Source: Streptomyces endocoffeicus
Lineage (GTDB): Bacteria > Actinomycetota > Actinomycetes > Streptomycetales > Streptomycetaceae
Length of the DNA stretch: 64,000 bases
Assembly (NCBI RefSeq): GCF_016741935.1
Contig: NZ_JAERRG010000012.1
Coordinates: 1-64,000, forward strand
Direction: 5' to 3'
Both the position numbers and the translations under genes were made by a program. Shown piece after piece: positions 52,718-62,155 of this stretch. The notes under the pieces were generated by a model, which was not told the origin of the DNA, did no database searches, and saw only the letters and a program-made list of their open reading frames with translations. Position 1 is the stretch's first letter. Every line of letters begins with the position of its first letter.

Positions 52718-53791
52718 TCAGCACCGCGTCGGCGTCGCCCTCGGCGGCCGTCCGCCCGGGTGGCGGTGGCGCCAGGTCCAGAAGACCGCGGCGGACAGCA
52801 GACACCAGGCCACCAGCACCAGGAACGGAAAGGCGTGCTGGTGGGCGCGGAAGTAGATCGCGGTGTGCTGGGCGTTGACCGAGGCGCCCGGCGGGAGCCA
52901 GCGGCCGACGGCGCCCAGGAGGGAGGGGAGCAGGGGCCAGGAGACGGCGCCGCCGGAGGAGGGGTTGCCGAGGAGCACCATCAGACCCCAGGTGGGGATG
53001 AGTGCCCAGCGCCCGAAGAGGACGTTGAACATGGAGAACACCAGCCCCGAGGTGAACATCGTCAGCGCCAGGATCGCCCAGGACTCCGGGAAGGGGAGCC
53101 GGAGCGCGCCCAGCCCCTGGTCGACGATCACCGCGATCGTGAACCCGCCGAGCAGGGCGTACGCGATCATGAAGGCGATCCGTTCGGCCGGGTTGAGTTC
53201 GGAGGCGTTCACGCTGAGCTGGATGGCGCCGAGGAAGCCGATGATCGTGGCGGCCAGGGAGATGTAGAAGACCGCGAGGCCGCGTGGATCGCCGGGCTGC
53301 AGCGGTTTCACGTCCTTGACCGTGACCGGCACCCCGGATACCCGGCCGACCTTGCCCGCGGCCTGGCCGAGCACCTGGGCGACGGTCGCCCCGGCCGCGC
53401 TCGCCACATCCATCCGTACGCCGCGGCCGCGCACCTGGAGGACCGCGAAGACCCGCTGCTCCTCCAGGGACCAGCGGGCCTTGGCGTAGCTGGGGTAGGG
53501 ATGCAGCCGGAGGGAGGCGTTGAGGGCCTGCTCCATCCCGGCGAGGAACCGGTTCAGCGGGGCGGCGCCGTGGTCGGGGACCACGACGGCGGTGGGGACG
53601 TTCCGGGGGGTCGGGTTCGCGAAGGCGTAGGTGTACGAGCCCGCGAAGAGCCCGGCGCCCGCGGAGATGATCAGCACGATGACCGTCGCGGGGAAGTAGG
53701 GGGACCGCTTGAAGGCCCGCCACCCCCACCGCGGTGATCGGCGTTCGGGCTCGGGCTCGGGCTCGGGGCGCTGCGCCAGGTCATCGGCCAT
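52718..53791 (-). CDS. DUF3533/YhgE-type membrane protein
   Basis: A 357-residue protein. An acidic cytoplasmic N-terminus precedes one membrane helix at about 36-56, then an extracytoplasmic domain of about 140 residues. Five further helices are in the C-terminal half ('FYISLAATIIGFLGAIQ', 'IAFMIAYALLGGFTIAVIV', 'PTWGLMVLLGNPSSGGAVSW'). The 'GNPSSGG' motif and topology match the DUF3533/ABC-2-like membrane family related to YhgE/Pip. The role is unknown, possibly export or efflux. It is divergent from hrpA, whose start is 109 bp away. Confidence 0.78.
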   Translation of the reverse strand: MADDLAQRPEPEPEPERRSPRWGWRAFKRSPYFPATVIVLIISAGAGLFAGSYTYAFANPTPRNVPTAVVVPDHGAAPLNRFLAGMEQALNASLRLHPYPSYAKARWSLEEQRVFAVLQVRGRGVRMDVASAAGATVAQVLGQAAGKVGRVSGVPVTVKDVKPLQPGDPRGLAVFYISLAATIIGFLGAIQLSVNASELNPAERIAFMIAYALLGGFTIAVIVDQGLGALRLPFPESWAILALTMFTSGLVFSMFNVLFGRWALIPTWGLMVLLGNPSSGGAVSWPLLPSLLGAVGRWLPPGASVNAQHTAIYFRAHQHAFPFLVLVAWCLLSAAVFWTWRHRHPGGRPPRATPTRC

Positions 53792-53900
53792 GAGATCACG
53801 CTAAAGCGATGAGCCCGTACATATCGCACATATCGCACAACACGGCGCGGACGGAAATGGTTCGCCAGCCGTTTTCCGGAGGTGAGATCCTTGGATCCGT

Positions 53901-56900
53901 ATGTCCACCACGCCTGCCCCCGCCCTGCCCGCCCTGCTGGAGCGGCTGCCCGAGCTGATGCTGCGCGACCAGCAGCGGCTGGGCCGCCGACTCGACGGTG
54001 CGCGCCGGATCCGTAAACCCGAGGCCCGTGCGGCCGTGCTCGGCGAGATCGCCGAGCAGATGACGCGTGCCGAGCTGCGGGTCACGGACCGCCGCGCCGC
54101 GGTGCCGGCCATCACCTATCCGGAAGAGCTGCCGGTCAGCCAGAAGAGGGACGCGATCCTCGAGGCCGTCCGGGATCACCAGGTGGTGATCGTCGCGGGT
54201 GAGACCGGCTCCGGGAAGACCACCCAGATTCCGAAGATCTGTCTGGAGCTGGGGCGCGGCGTCAAGGGCCTCATCGGCCATACGCAGCCGCGCCGGATCG
54301 CGGCCCGCACGGTGGCCGAGCGCATCGCCGAGGAGATGCGGACGCCGCTCGGCGAGTCTGTCGGCTGGAAGGTCCGCTTCACCGATCAGGTGGGCCAGGA
54401 CACCCACGTCAAGCTGATGACCGACGGCATTCTGCTCGCCGAGATCCAGACCGACCGCGAGCTGCGCCAGTACGACACGATCATCATCGACGAGGCCCAT
54501 GAGCGCAGCCTCAACATCGACTTCCTGCTCGGCTATCTGGCCCAGCTGCTGCCCCGCCGCCCCGACCTCAAGGTCGTGATCACCTCCGCCACGATCGACC
54601 CGGAGCGCTTCTCCCGCCATTTCGGCGACGCGCCGATCGTCGAGGTCAGCGGGCGTACGTATCCGGTCGAGGTGCGCTACCGCCCACTGCTCGAGGAGGG
54701 CGGCGAGGACAGCGACCGCGACCAGATCACCGCGATCTGCGACGCGGTCGACGAACTCCAGGCCGAGGGTCCGGGCGACATCCTGGTCTTCCTCTCCGGT
54801 GAGCGGGAGATCCGCGACACCGCCGACGCGCTGAACAAGAAGCAGCTCAGATCCACCGAGGTGCTCCCGCTGTACGCGCGGCTGTCGCACGCCGAGCAGC
54901 ACCGGGTCTTCCAGAGACACACCGGCCGCCGGATCGTGCTGGCGACGAACGTGGCGGAGACCTCGCTGACCGTCCCCGGCATCCGCTATGTGATCGACCC
55001 GGGCACCGCCCGGATCTCCCGCTACAGCCATCGCACCAAGGTCCAGCGGCTGCCCATCGAGCCGATCTCCCAGGCCAGCGCCAATCAGCGCAAGGGCCGC
55101 TGCGGCCGGACCAGCGACGGCATCTGCATCCGGCTGTACTCCGAGGACGACTTCGTCACCCGCCCGGAGTTCACCGACGCCGAGATCCTGCGGACCAATC
55201 TGGCCTCCGTCATCCTCCAGATGACCGCCGCCGGCCTCGGCGACATCGAGAAGTTCCCCTTCATCGACCCGCCGGACCGCCGCAACATCAAGGACGGCGT
55301 CCAGCTCCTGGAGGAGTTGCACGCCCTGGACGGCAAGCAGAAGGACCCGCGCAAGCGGCTCACCGAGGTCGGCCGGAAGCTGGCCCAGCTGCCGGTGGAC
55401 CCGCGGCTGGCCCGGATGGTGCTGGAGGCGGATCGCAACGGGTGCGTCCGCGAGGTCATGGTGATCGCGGCGGCGCTGTCCATCCAGGACCCGCGCGAGC
55501 GCCCCTCGGACAAGCAGCAGCAGGCGGATCAGCAGCACGCCCGCTTCAAGGACGAGTCCAGTGACTTCCTGGCCTTCCTCAATCTGTGGAAGTACGTCCG
55601 GGAGCGGCAGAAGGAGCTGTCCTCCTCCGCGTTCCGCCGGATGTGCCGCCATGAGTACCTCAACTACCTGCGCATACGCGAATGGCAGGACATCTACAGC
55701 CAGCTGCGCACGGTCGCCAAGACCATGGACATCCATATGTCCGAGCAGGACGCGGCGCCGGACCACGTGCATACCTCGCTGCTGGCCGGGCTGCTGTCGC
55801 ACGTCGGTCTCAAGGACACCGAGAAGAACGAGTACGTGGGCGCGCGCAGCGCCAAGTTCGCGGTCTTCCCCGGCTCGGCGCTGTTCAAGAAGCCGCCGCG
55901 GTGGGTGATGTCGGCGGAGCTGGTGGAGACGTCCCGGCTGTGGGCGCGGGTCAACGCGAAGATCGAGCCGGAGTGGATCGAGCCGCTCGCCCAGCACCTG
56001 GTCAAGCGCACCTACAGCGAACCGCACTGGGAGCAGAAGCAGGCCGCGGTGATGGCGTATGAGCGGGTCACGCTCTACGGGGTGCCGATCGTCGCCCAGC
56101 GGAAGGTCAACTACGGCCGGATCGACCCCGAGACCAGCCGCGACCTGTTCATCCGCAACGCCCTGGTGGAGGGCGACTGGCGCACCCACCACCAGTTCTT
56201 CCACGACAACCGCAAGCTGCTGGGCGAGGTCGAGGAGCTGGAGCACCGCGCCCGGCGCCGCGACATCCTCGTGGACGACGAGACGCTCTTCGACTTCTAC
56301 GACCAGCGGATCCCCGAGCATGTGGTCTCCGGCGCCCACTTCGACTCGTGGTGGAAGCACAAGCGACGCGAAGGAGGGAGTGCGCCGGAGCTTCTCAACT
56401 TCGAGAAGTCGATGCTCATCAACGAGCGGGCGCAGGGCGTCACCAAGGACTCCTATCCGGACTCCTGGCGCCAGGGGAAGCTCAAGTTCAAGGTGACCTA
56501 TCAGTTCGAGCCGGGGGCGGACGCGGACGGTGTGACCGTCCACATCCCGCTCCAGGTGCTCAACCAGGTCACCCCCGACGGCTTCGACTGGCAGATCCCG
56601 GGGCTGCGTGAGGATCTGGTCACCGAGCTGATCCGCTCGCTGCCCAAGCCGGTCCGCCGGCACTACGTCCCGGCGCCCAACTACGCCAAGCGGTTCCTGG
56701 AAAGCGCTGTCCCCCTCCAGGAGCCGCTGACGGCGGCGCTGGGGCGGGAGCTCCAGCGGATGGTGGGCGTACGGATCGAGCCGGAGGACTGGGACCTGAC
56801 GAAGGTCCCCGACCACCTGAAGATCACCTTCCGGGTGGTGGACGAACGGCGCCGCAAGCTGGCCGAGGACAAGGACCTGGAGGCGCTGGGGCAGCGGCTG

Positions 56901-57836
56901 CGGCCGAAGACGCGGGCCGCGATCTCCAAGGCGTTCGAGTCCTCCAAGGAGGCCGTGGGGATCGAGCAGCGCGGCGGGCTGACCCGGTGGACGGTCGGCA
57001 CGCTGCCGCGCACCTTCGAGACGCGCCGCGGCGGCCAGCCGATCAAGGCGTATCCGGCGCTCGTCGACGAGGGCTCCTCGGTGGCCGTACGGCTCTTCGA
57101 CACCGAGGCCGAGCAGCGGGCGGCGATGTGGCGGGGGACGCGCCGGCTGATCCTGCTCCAGCTGCCGTCCAACCCGGCGAAGTTCGTCCAGGGCAAGCTC
57201 TCCAACCAGGCCAAGCTGGCGCTCTCCAGCAGCCCGCACGGCAGTGTGCAGGCGCTGTTCGACGACTGTGTGGCCGCGGCGGCGGACCGGCTGATCGCGG
57301 CCCGTGGCGGCCCGGCCTGGGACGAGGAATCGTTCCGCAAGCTCTTCGACGCCGTCCGCGGCGACATCATGGACGCCACGCTGGACACCGTGCGCAAGGT
57401 CCAGGAGGTGCTGGCGGCCTGGCAGTCGTGCGAGCGGCGGCTGAAGGCCACCCGCAGCCCGGTGCTGCTGACGTCGCTCACGGACATCAGGGAGCAGCTC
57501 TCGGAGCTCATCACACCAGGTTTCGTGACCGCCCACGGCGTACGGCGGCTTCCGGACCTCATGCGCTATCTGGTGGCCGTGGACCGGCGGCTCCAGCAGC
57601 TTCCGGGCAACGCCGACCGGGACCGCGCCCGGATGGCGAAGGTGCGGGAGATGCGGGACGAGTACGCCTGGCTGCTGGAGCAGTTCCCGCCGGGGCGCCC
57701 GGTGCCCCAGGAGGCGCTGGAGGTCCGCTGGATGATCGAGGAGCTGCGGGTCAGCTACTTCGCGCACGCCCTCGGCACGGCCTATCCGGTGTCCGACAAG
57801 CGCATCGTCAAGGCCATCGACGCGGCGGCGCCGTAA
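53901..57836 (+). CDS. hrpA: ATP-dependent RNA helicase HrpA
   Basis: A 1311-residue DEAH-box helicase. It has Walker A GETGSGKT at about residue 100 and 'IIIDEAHERSLNIDF' at about 195. SAT ('VITSATIDPERF') and 'QASANQRKGRCGRTS' (motif VI) follow. Then come the ratchet/HA2 and OB-fold regions, and a long C-terminal DUF3418 domain typical of bacterial HrpA. HrpA processes mRNA and rescues stalled ribosomes in E. coli. Length fits full-size HrpA. The start ATG at 53901 lies in 'CGTATGTCC'. The tRNA-Asp copy 2 lies downstream. Confidence 0.95.
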   Translation: MSTTPAPALPALLERLPELMLRDQQRLGRRLDGARRIRKPEARAAVLGEIAEQMTRAELRVTDRRAAVPAITYPEELPVSQKRDAILEAVRDHQVVIVAGETGSGKTTQIPKICLELGRGVKGLIGHTQPRRIAARTVAERIAEEMRTPLGESVGWKVRFTDQVGQDTHVKLMTDGILLAEIQTDRELRQYDTIIIDEAHERSLNIDFLLGYLAQLLPRRPDLKVVITSATIDPERFSRHFGDAPIVEVSGRTYPVEVRYRPLLEEGGEDSDRDQITAICDAVDELQAEGPGDILVFLSGEREIRDTADALNKKQLRSTEVLPLYARLSHAEQHRVFQRHTGRRIVLATNVAETSLTVPGIRYVIDPGTARISRYSHRTKVQRLPIEPISQASANQRKGRCGRTSDGICIRLYSEDDFVTRPEFTDAEILRTNLASVILQMTAAGLGDIEKFPFIDPPDRRNIKDGVQLLEELHALDGKQKDPRKRLTEVGRKLAQLPVDPRLARMVLEADRNGCVREVMVIAAALSIQDPRERPSDKQQQADQQHARFKDESSDFLAFLNLWKYVRERQKELSSSAFRRMCRHEYLNYLRIREWQDIYSQLRTVAKTMDIHMSEQDAAPDHVHTSLLAGLLSHVGLKDTEKNEYVGARSAKFAVFPGSALFKKPPRWVMSAELVETSRLWARVNAKIEPEWIEPLAQHLVKRTYSEPHWEQKQAAVMAYERVTLYGVPIVAQRKVNYGRIDPETSRDLFIRNALVEGDWRTHHQFFHDNRKLLGEVEELEHRARRRDILVDDETLFDFYDQRIPEHVVSGAHFDSWWKHKRREGGSAPELLNFEKSMLINERAQGVTKDSYPDSWRQGKLKFKVTYQFEPGADADGVTVHIPLQVLNQVTPDGFDWQIPGLREDLVTELIRSLPKPVRRHYVPAPNYAKRFLESAVPLQEPLTAALGRELQRMVGVRIEPEDWDLTKVPDHLKITFRVVDERRRKLAEDKDLEALGQRLRPKTRAAISKAFESSKEAVGIEQRGGLTRWTVGTLPRTFETRRGGQPIKAYPALVDEGSSVAVRLFDTEAEQRAAMWRGTRRLILLQLPSNPAKFVQGKLSNQAKLALSSSPHGSVQALFDDCVAAAADRLIAARGGPAWDEESFRKLFDAVRGDIMDATLDTVRKVQEVLAAWQSCERRLKATRSPVLLTSLTDIREQLSELITPGFVTAHGVRRLPDLMRYLVAVDRRLQQLPGNADRDRARMAKVREMRDEYAWLLEQFPPGRPVPQEALEVRWMIEELRVSYFAHALGTAYPVSDKRIVKAIDAAAP

Positions 57837-57885
57837 GGGTGTCCCGGGGGCTCCGGCGGCCCGCCGGGGCCCCGCCGGGCGCGAG

Positions 57886-57916
57886 TTCGACCGCACCCCC
57901 TGACCTGCTGTAGAGT
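57886..57916 (+). promoter_or_regulatory. candidate promoter for tRNA-Asp copy 2
   Basis: TTCGAC and TAGAGT separated by 19 bases lie 57 bp upstream of the tRNA. The spacing is slightly long for a housekeeping promoter. Confidence 0.4.
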
Positions 57917-57973
57917 CTGCATCGCAGCGCACACAGCGCGGCGCACGGCGGCTGAGCCGCACGCGTCACTGTT

Positions 57974-58048
57974 GGTCCTGTGGAGCAGTTTGGAGTGCTC
58001 GCCACCCTGTCAAGGTGGAGGCCGCGGGTTCAAATCCCGTCAGGACCG
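57974..58048 (+). tRNA. tRNA-Asp (anticodon GUC), copy 2
   Basis: Base-for-base identical to the tRNA at 47343-47417 across 75 nt. It stands alone, with its own promoter-like sequence and a strong terminator at 58058-58089. Confidence 0.97.
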
Positions 58049-58057
58049 CTTACCCGG

Positions 58058-58089
58058 AAGGCCCGGATCCGTTCATGGATCCGGGCCTT
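58058..58089 (+). terminator. terminator of tRNA-Asp copy 2
   Basis: AAGGCCCGGATCC and its exact complement flank GTTCAT, ten bases after the tRNA. Confidence 0.85.
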
Positions 58090-58167
58090 CTGCGTCTTGA
58101 CGGCACACCACATACAGAGGTACCCAAGCTAAAAGGTGTGCGCGGGGGTGCGCGGGAGGTGCGGCGT

Positions 58168-58404
58168 ATGACGACGTCCGCGAGGCATGAGACCAGGGCG
58201 CTGCTGCGCGCCCATCTGGCGGCCGCCGTCGGCAACCGCCACTTCACCCGGCACTGTCCGATCTGCCATCGCCTGCTGCGGCTGGCGATGGAGCACTCGG
58301 CGGCCGACGAGGCGGGTGACGAGGCGGGTGACGGGGCGGGTGACGGGGCCGAACACGAGAAGCGCGAGGAGACGACGGCGGCCTCGCCACCGCCAACTCG
58401 GTAA
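58168..58404 (+). CDS. DUF6274-family small protein
   Basis: A 78-residue protein. The conserved half is 'ARHETRALLRAHLAAAVGNR' followed by 'HFTRHCPICHRLLRLAM' with a Cys-x-x-Cys pair that may bind zinc. The C-terminus is a run of Asp-Glu-Ala-Gly repeats encoded by 12-bp units. DUF6274 is Streptomyces-specific and found near bldC. ATG at 58168 has GGGAGGTG upstream. The function is unknown. Confidence 0.72.
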   Translation: MTTSARHETRALLRAHLAAAVGNRHFTRHCPICHRLLRLAMEHSAADEAGDEAGDGAGDGAEHEKREETTAASPPPTR

Positions 58405-58856
58405 GCCCTTACCGCGGTTGCCCTTTAGCGCAACCACTGGACACAGGGCAAGGGTTGGGCAGTGTGACGGGAGTCACCGAATGAGTTTCCGGAGTGAGGG
58501 AACTTACACCCCGCTCACCACCGGTCAATTTAATATGTGCAATTGCACCCTCTGTCCGTGACCCCCACGAGCCCCCCGAAAGCGCTCCGCGAGCTTCCCC
58601 GAGCCCCTTGCGGACCACCCCGCGCAACGCGAACGATTGCGCTTCCAGGGGCACTTGAAGACCCCTGGAGGCACCCTCCGGAAGGCTGTCCCAGGGCATA
58701 AAAAGATCGCGCCGGACCCGGCGGAGTCCAGCGCGATCAACGACGCACCCATGTCGAGCGGTGGAGGGCCTGTTGGGGCAGGCACCCGTCGTGGTGGAGC
58801 CAATACAGGCGAAAGCCGGGCTGGGGTCGCCCGGAAATGCCCGGTTATGCGGTTGT
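58405..58856. other. intergenic region with bldC terminator and a perfect palindrome
   Basis: A 452-bp gap. It contains the perfect palindrome GTGCAATTGCAC (58537-58548) inside an AT-rich patch, and the bldC terminator (58701-58739). No gene is supported between DUF6274 and bldC. Confidence 0.55.
58701..58739 (-). terminator. Rho-independent terminator of bldC
   Basis: GATCGCGC and GCGCGATC form the stem base with an inner GGAC/GTCC pair. On the minus strand it is followed by TTTTTA. Confidence 0.8.
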
Positions 58857-59063
58857 TCAGCCCTCGCTGCGCTGCTGCGGGATGCCCGCAAGAAGAGCAC
58901 GGACCTCCGCTTCGCGGTAGCGCCGATGCCCTCCGAGCGTGCGGATCGACGTGAGCTTGCCTGCCTTCGCCCAGCGAGTGACCGTCTTCGGGTCCACGCG
59001 GAACATCGTGGCAACCTCAGCCGGGGTCAGCAGCGGCTCGGCATCAGGGGTGCGAGCGGTCAT
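58857..59063 (-). CDS. bldC: developmental regulator BldC
   Basis: A 68-residue MerR-like winged-helix DNA-binding protein lacking the effector domain. The sequence 'LLTPAEVATMFRVDPKTVTR' followed by 'WAKAGKLTSIRTLGGHRRYR' is that of BldC. ATG at 59063 with GAGGAGG six bases upstream gives the known 68-residue size. BldC delays sporulation by repressing late developmental genes, binding cooperatively to direct repeats. Neighbours (DUF6274, vdh, purM) match the S. coelicolor locus SCO4091. A strong terminator lies downstream. Confidence 0.96.
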   Translation of the reverse strand: MTARTPDAEPLLTPAEVATMFRVDPKTVTRWAKAGKLTSIRTLGGHRRYREAEVRALLAGIPQQRSEG

Positions 59064-59562
59064 GAGCGGCCTCCTCGGGAGAACCGAACCATCACGGTTC
59101 TTTCCTCTAAATTCTGCACCTTGACCCACGTTGCCCGAAATGGCGGACGCGGGCCGAGTCGGTTATAGGACGAACGGCTTGTCCTCGGCACTACAACTAC
59201 ACCATCTGTCCAGCCCCGTCGGCCAAACCGATGGAATTGCCCTCTCAGGTGACCAACCTCGACGGAAGCCGATGGACCATGCCATAACGGACTGTCACAC
59301 GGCCGTGACGATCAGTCACAACAGGATCAGTGGTCACCAGATCCGTCAAGGAGTGCAATACCGATGAATCCGCCCATAGTTGGGCGGAAGGAGTCCCTCC
59401 CGGACTCCTTGTCCTATTTTGACACGAGGATGGGTGATTACCGCAAGGCCCGAAGTCAGTGCTTTAGGTCACGATTGAGGCAATGGCCCGGATCGGGACC
59501 TACGTCCCCTCTGTTCCGGCGAACCGCTCAACCGGTCACCCGGCGCCCGTTCGGCCGGGCGT
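59064..59562. promoter_or_regulatory. bldC upstream region with two adjacent hairpins
   Basis: A 499-bp AT-richer region that should contain the bldC promoter. Two perfect stems stand back to back: CCGCCCA/TGGGCGG (59370-59387) and AAGGAGTCC/GGACTCCTT (59388-59410). These may end the transcript of the upstream minus-strand gene. A short plus-strand ORF (from 59364, AAGGAG upstream) is possible but unsupported. Confidence 0.5.
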
Positions 59563-60399
59563 TCAGCTCGCGCTCTGCCGCCCGCGGATCACGCTCCAGC
59601 GGTCGGTCAGCCGCTCGTACGCGACACCCGCACGCTCCCCGTCCCCGTCGCGCAGCGCCGCCAGGCCCTCCGCCACATCCGCGGCCGAGTGGTCGTCCTC
59701 CAGCTGCCCGGCCGGCAGCGTGTGCACCAGGCCGCCGTAGTCCAGCTCGACCAACGACCGGGGGTGGAACTCCTCGAGCCACCGGCCGACGTCCACCAGC
59801 CCGTCGATCAGCGGCCCTTCGCCGAGAGCCTCCTTGAGCACCTTAAGCCCACGCGCCACCCGGCGCCTGGCCTGGACCATTGGGGTGCGGTAGCGGAGGA
59901 TGAGACCGTCGTCACCCTTGGTGAACTCGCGCTCCTCGTCCCCGAAGAGCACGAACCAGCGCACCGGCACATGCCAGGTGGCCGAGCGGATCCACGGCCG
60001 GGCGTCCGGGTTGCGCTCCAGCCACCGCTCGAAGTCGGCCACCGCCTGCCGGCGCACCACCGGGGGCAGGGCCGCGTCCAGCAGGGGCCCGGGAAGGCGC
60101 TCCGGGAGCTCCTCCAGGGCCATCCAGCCCCTCAGCCGGGTACGCCACGGGCAGACACAGGTGACGCCGTCCACGAGCGCCACGAAGGCGTCCGCGCTCT
60201 CGTGCACCGGAACCGCCACCGGGGGCACCGGCAGCAGGTCGGCGAGCGAGCGGCGCAGCTCGTCCTGCGCACCGGGCAGGTCGTCGCGCTTGGCATACCG
60301 CGCCCAGTGCGATCTCTCCGGCTCCGGAAACGCTGCCAGTGGCTCATAGACCCGGAGATACGCCGCGTACGGGACAATCACCGAAGACGCCAAGGTCAC
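59563..60399 (-). CDS. conserved Streptomyces hypothetical protein
   Basis: A 278-residue soluble protein, with 'VTLASSVIVPYAAYLRVYEP' at the start, Trp-rich motifs ('CPWRTRLRGWMALEELPE', 'TWHVPVRWFVLFGDEEREF') and a helical C-terminus. No domain is recognised; homologues are expected between bldC and vdh in Streptomyces. GTG at 60399 with GGGAG three bases upstream is favoured over the longer frame to 60495, which adds Gly/Pro-rich sequence. It is divergent from vdh. Confidence 0.72.
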   Translation of the reverse strand: MTLASSVIVPYAAYLRVYEPLAAFPEPERSHWARYAKRDDLPGAQDELRRSLADLLPVPPVAVPVHESADAFVALVDGVTCVCPWRTRLRGWMALEELPERLPGPLLDAALPPVVRRQAVADFERWLERNPDARPWIRSATWHVPVRWFVLFGDEEREFTKGDDGLILRYRTPMVQARRRVARGLKVLKEALGEGPLIDGLVDVGRWLEEFHPRSLVELDYGGLVHTLPAGQLEDDHSAADVAEGLAALRDGDGERAGVAYERLTDRWSVIRGRQSAS

Positions 60400-60591
60400 A
60401 CGCGCTCCCTCAAGGCTGAGACCACCGCCAGGGGCTCCCTTACCCCCACCTGACGGCATCGTCCCATGCCCGGCATACGGACTCGTCGGGGACATGGCCG
60501 ATCCCCCGGACCCCCAGGGCTTACCCTCTTGCCCACGGCCCTCCCCACCAGCCCAGGAGGGCGTCTACCCCGACCTATGGGAGTCACCACC

Positions 60592-61731
60592 GTGACCGAC
60601 GTACGTCACACCGTCAGCGCCGACGGTCCGACGGAGAGTCGCGTGCCGAACCCTCTCTCACCGCTTTCGACACTGTTCCGCTCCGATCTCGGCGGGCATG
60701 AGCAGGTACTGCTCTGCCAGGACCGGGAGAGCGGCCTGAAAGCCGTCCTCGCCATCCACTCCACCGCCCTCGGCCCGGCCCTCGGCGGCACCCGCTTCCA
60801 CGCCTACGCCTCCGAGGAGCACCCCGAAGAAGCGGCGCTCCTCGACGCGCTCAACCTCGCCCGCGGCATGTCCTACAAGAACGCGCTCGCCGGGCTCGAC
60901 CACGGCGGCGGCAAGGCCGTGATCCTCGGCGATCCCGAGGAGATCAAGACCGAGAAGCTGCTGCTCGCCTACGGCCGCTTCGTGGCCTCCCTCGGCGGTC
61001 GCTACGTCACCGCCTGCGATGTGGGCACCTATGTGGCCGACATGGACGTCGTCGCCCGCGAGTGCCCCTGGACCACCGGCCGCTCCCCCGAGAACGGCGG
61101 CGCCGGCGACTCCTCGGTGCTGACCGCCTTCGGCGTCTTCCAGGGGATGCGGGCGAGCGCCCAGGCGTCCTGGGGCGCGCCCACGCTGCGCGGCCGCCGG
61201 GTCGGCATCGCGGGGGTGGGCAAGGTCGGCCACCACCTGGTGGAGCACCTGCTGGAGGACGGCGCCGAGGTCGTGGTCACGGATGTGCGCACCGAGTCGG
61301 TGGACCGCGTGCTGGCCCGCCACCCCCGCGTGCGGGCGGTCCGGGACACCGAGGCGCTGATCCGCGCCGACCTGGACGTCTACGCCCCGTGCGCGCTCGG
61401 TGGCGCCCTGGACGACGCCACGGTGCCCGTCCTGACCGCGAGGGTGGTGTGCGGCGCGGCCAACAACCAGCTGGCCCATCCGGGCGTGGAGAAGGACCTG
61501 GACGGCCGCGGCATCCTCTACGCGCCGGACTACGTGGTGAACGCCGGTGGTGTCATCCAGGTGGCCGACGAGCTGCACGGTTTCGACTTCGACCGGGCCA
61601 AGGCCAAGGCGGCGAAGATCTTCGACACGACGTTGGCCATATTCGATCGGGCACAGACCGACGGCATCCCGCCCGCCGCGGCCGCCGACCGGCTGGCCGA
61701 GCACCGGATGGCGGAGGGCCATGACGCCTGA
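60592..61731 (+). CDS. vdh: valine (branched-chain amino acid) dehydrogenase
   Basis: A 379-residue Glu/Leu/Phe/Val dehydrogenase. The substrate Lys motif is 'GLDHGGGKAVILGDP', and the NAD-binding Rossmann motif 'VGIAGVGKVGHHLVEHLL' is near residue 205. The signature 'CGAANNQLAHPG' is present. It oxidatively deaminates valine, leucine and isoleucine and supplies branched-chain precursors for macrolides. GTG at 60592 gives an N-terminus like the known Vdh (V/M-T-D-V); ATG at 60577 is an in-frame alternative. The sequence strongly matches Streptomyces Vdh. Confidence 0.94.
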   Translation: MTDVRHTVSADGPTESRVPNPLSPLSTLFRSDLGGHEQVLLCQDRESGLKAVLAIHSTALGPALGGTRFHAYASEEHPEEAALLDALNLARGMSYKNALAGLDHGGGKAVILGDPEEIKTEKLLLAYGRFVASLGGRYVTACDVGTYVADMDVVARECPWTTGRSPENGGAGDSSVLTAFGVFQGMRASAQASWGAPTLRGRRVGIAGVGKVGHHLVEHLLEDGAEVVVTDVRTESVDRVLARHPRVRAVRDTEALIRADLDVYAPCALGGALDDATVPVLTARVVCGAANNQLAHPGVEKDLDGRGILYAPDYVVNAGGVIQVADELHGFDFDRAKAKAAKIFDTTLAIFDRAQTDGIPPAAAADRLAEHRMAEGHDA

Positions 61732-62155
61732 GCCGTGGCCTGGCAGATGCCACGGGCATGGGCCACGGGGCGCCCGAGGACCGCTGGAAGCGTCTGAGAG
61801 CGTCTGAGAAGCGGTGTGAGGCCGCGTGGACGGGCCGTGCGGGACCCTTGCCGGAGGCGGCCGTACGGGGAGCGTGAGAGCCCCCTGGAAGCCATCGAGG
61901 AGAGATCCCTCACGACCCGTCGGCGGGTCGGCGCACAAGACACGTTAAAATCGCAGCTGACCAGCGAGGAACGGGCTCCTCGCGGGTTCTGCCTCGTGGC
62001 ACGTCGTGTGGGCGACGTACCGTATGGCCACAGAAGCAGGTACCGTTGAAGCCCTACGGACCGGTCTCTCTTTTGAGAGTCCGCTCCGATTTATGAACGT
62101 GAACGCGTGTCAAGACTCTGGGGCCGTCGAGCCCCGTCGTTGAGGGGGTCGAGCC
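61732..62155. other. intergenic region between vdh and the DUF3073 gene
   Basis: A 424-bp gap. A CCGTGGCC/GGGCCACGG stem at 61734-61768 probably ends vdh. A CTCTC-TTTT-GAGAG hairpin at 62068-62081 lies close to the DUF3073 gene. No gene is supported. Confidence 0.5.

Noticed and set aside
53796..57962. 1388-codon open frame on the minus strand
   Set aside because: It is fully antisense to hrpA and its translation is a composition-driven mix of Leu, Arg, His and Asp without domains.
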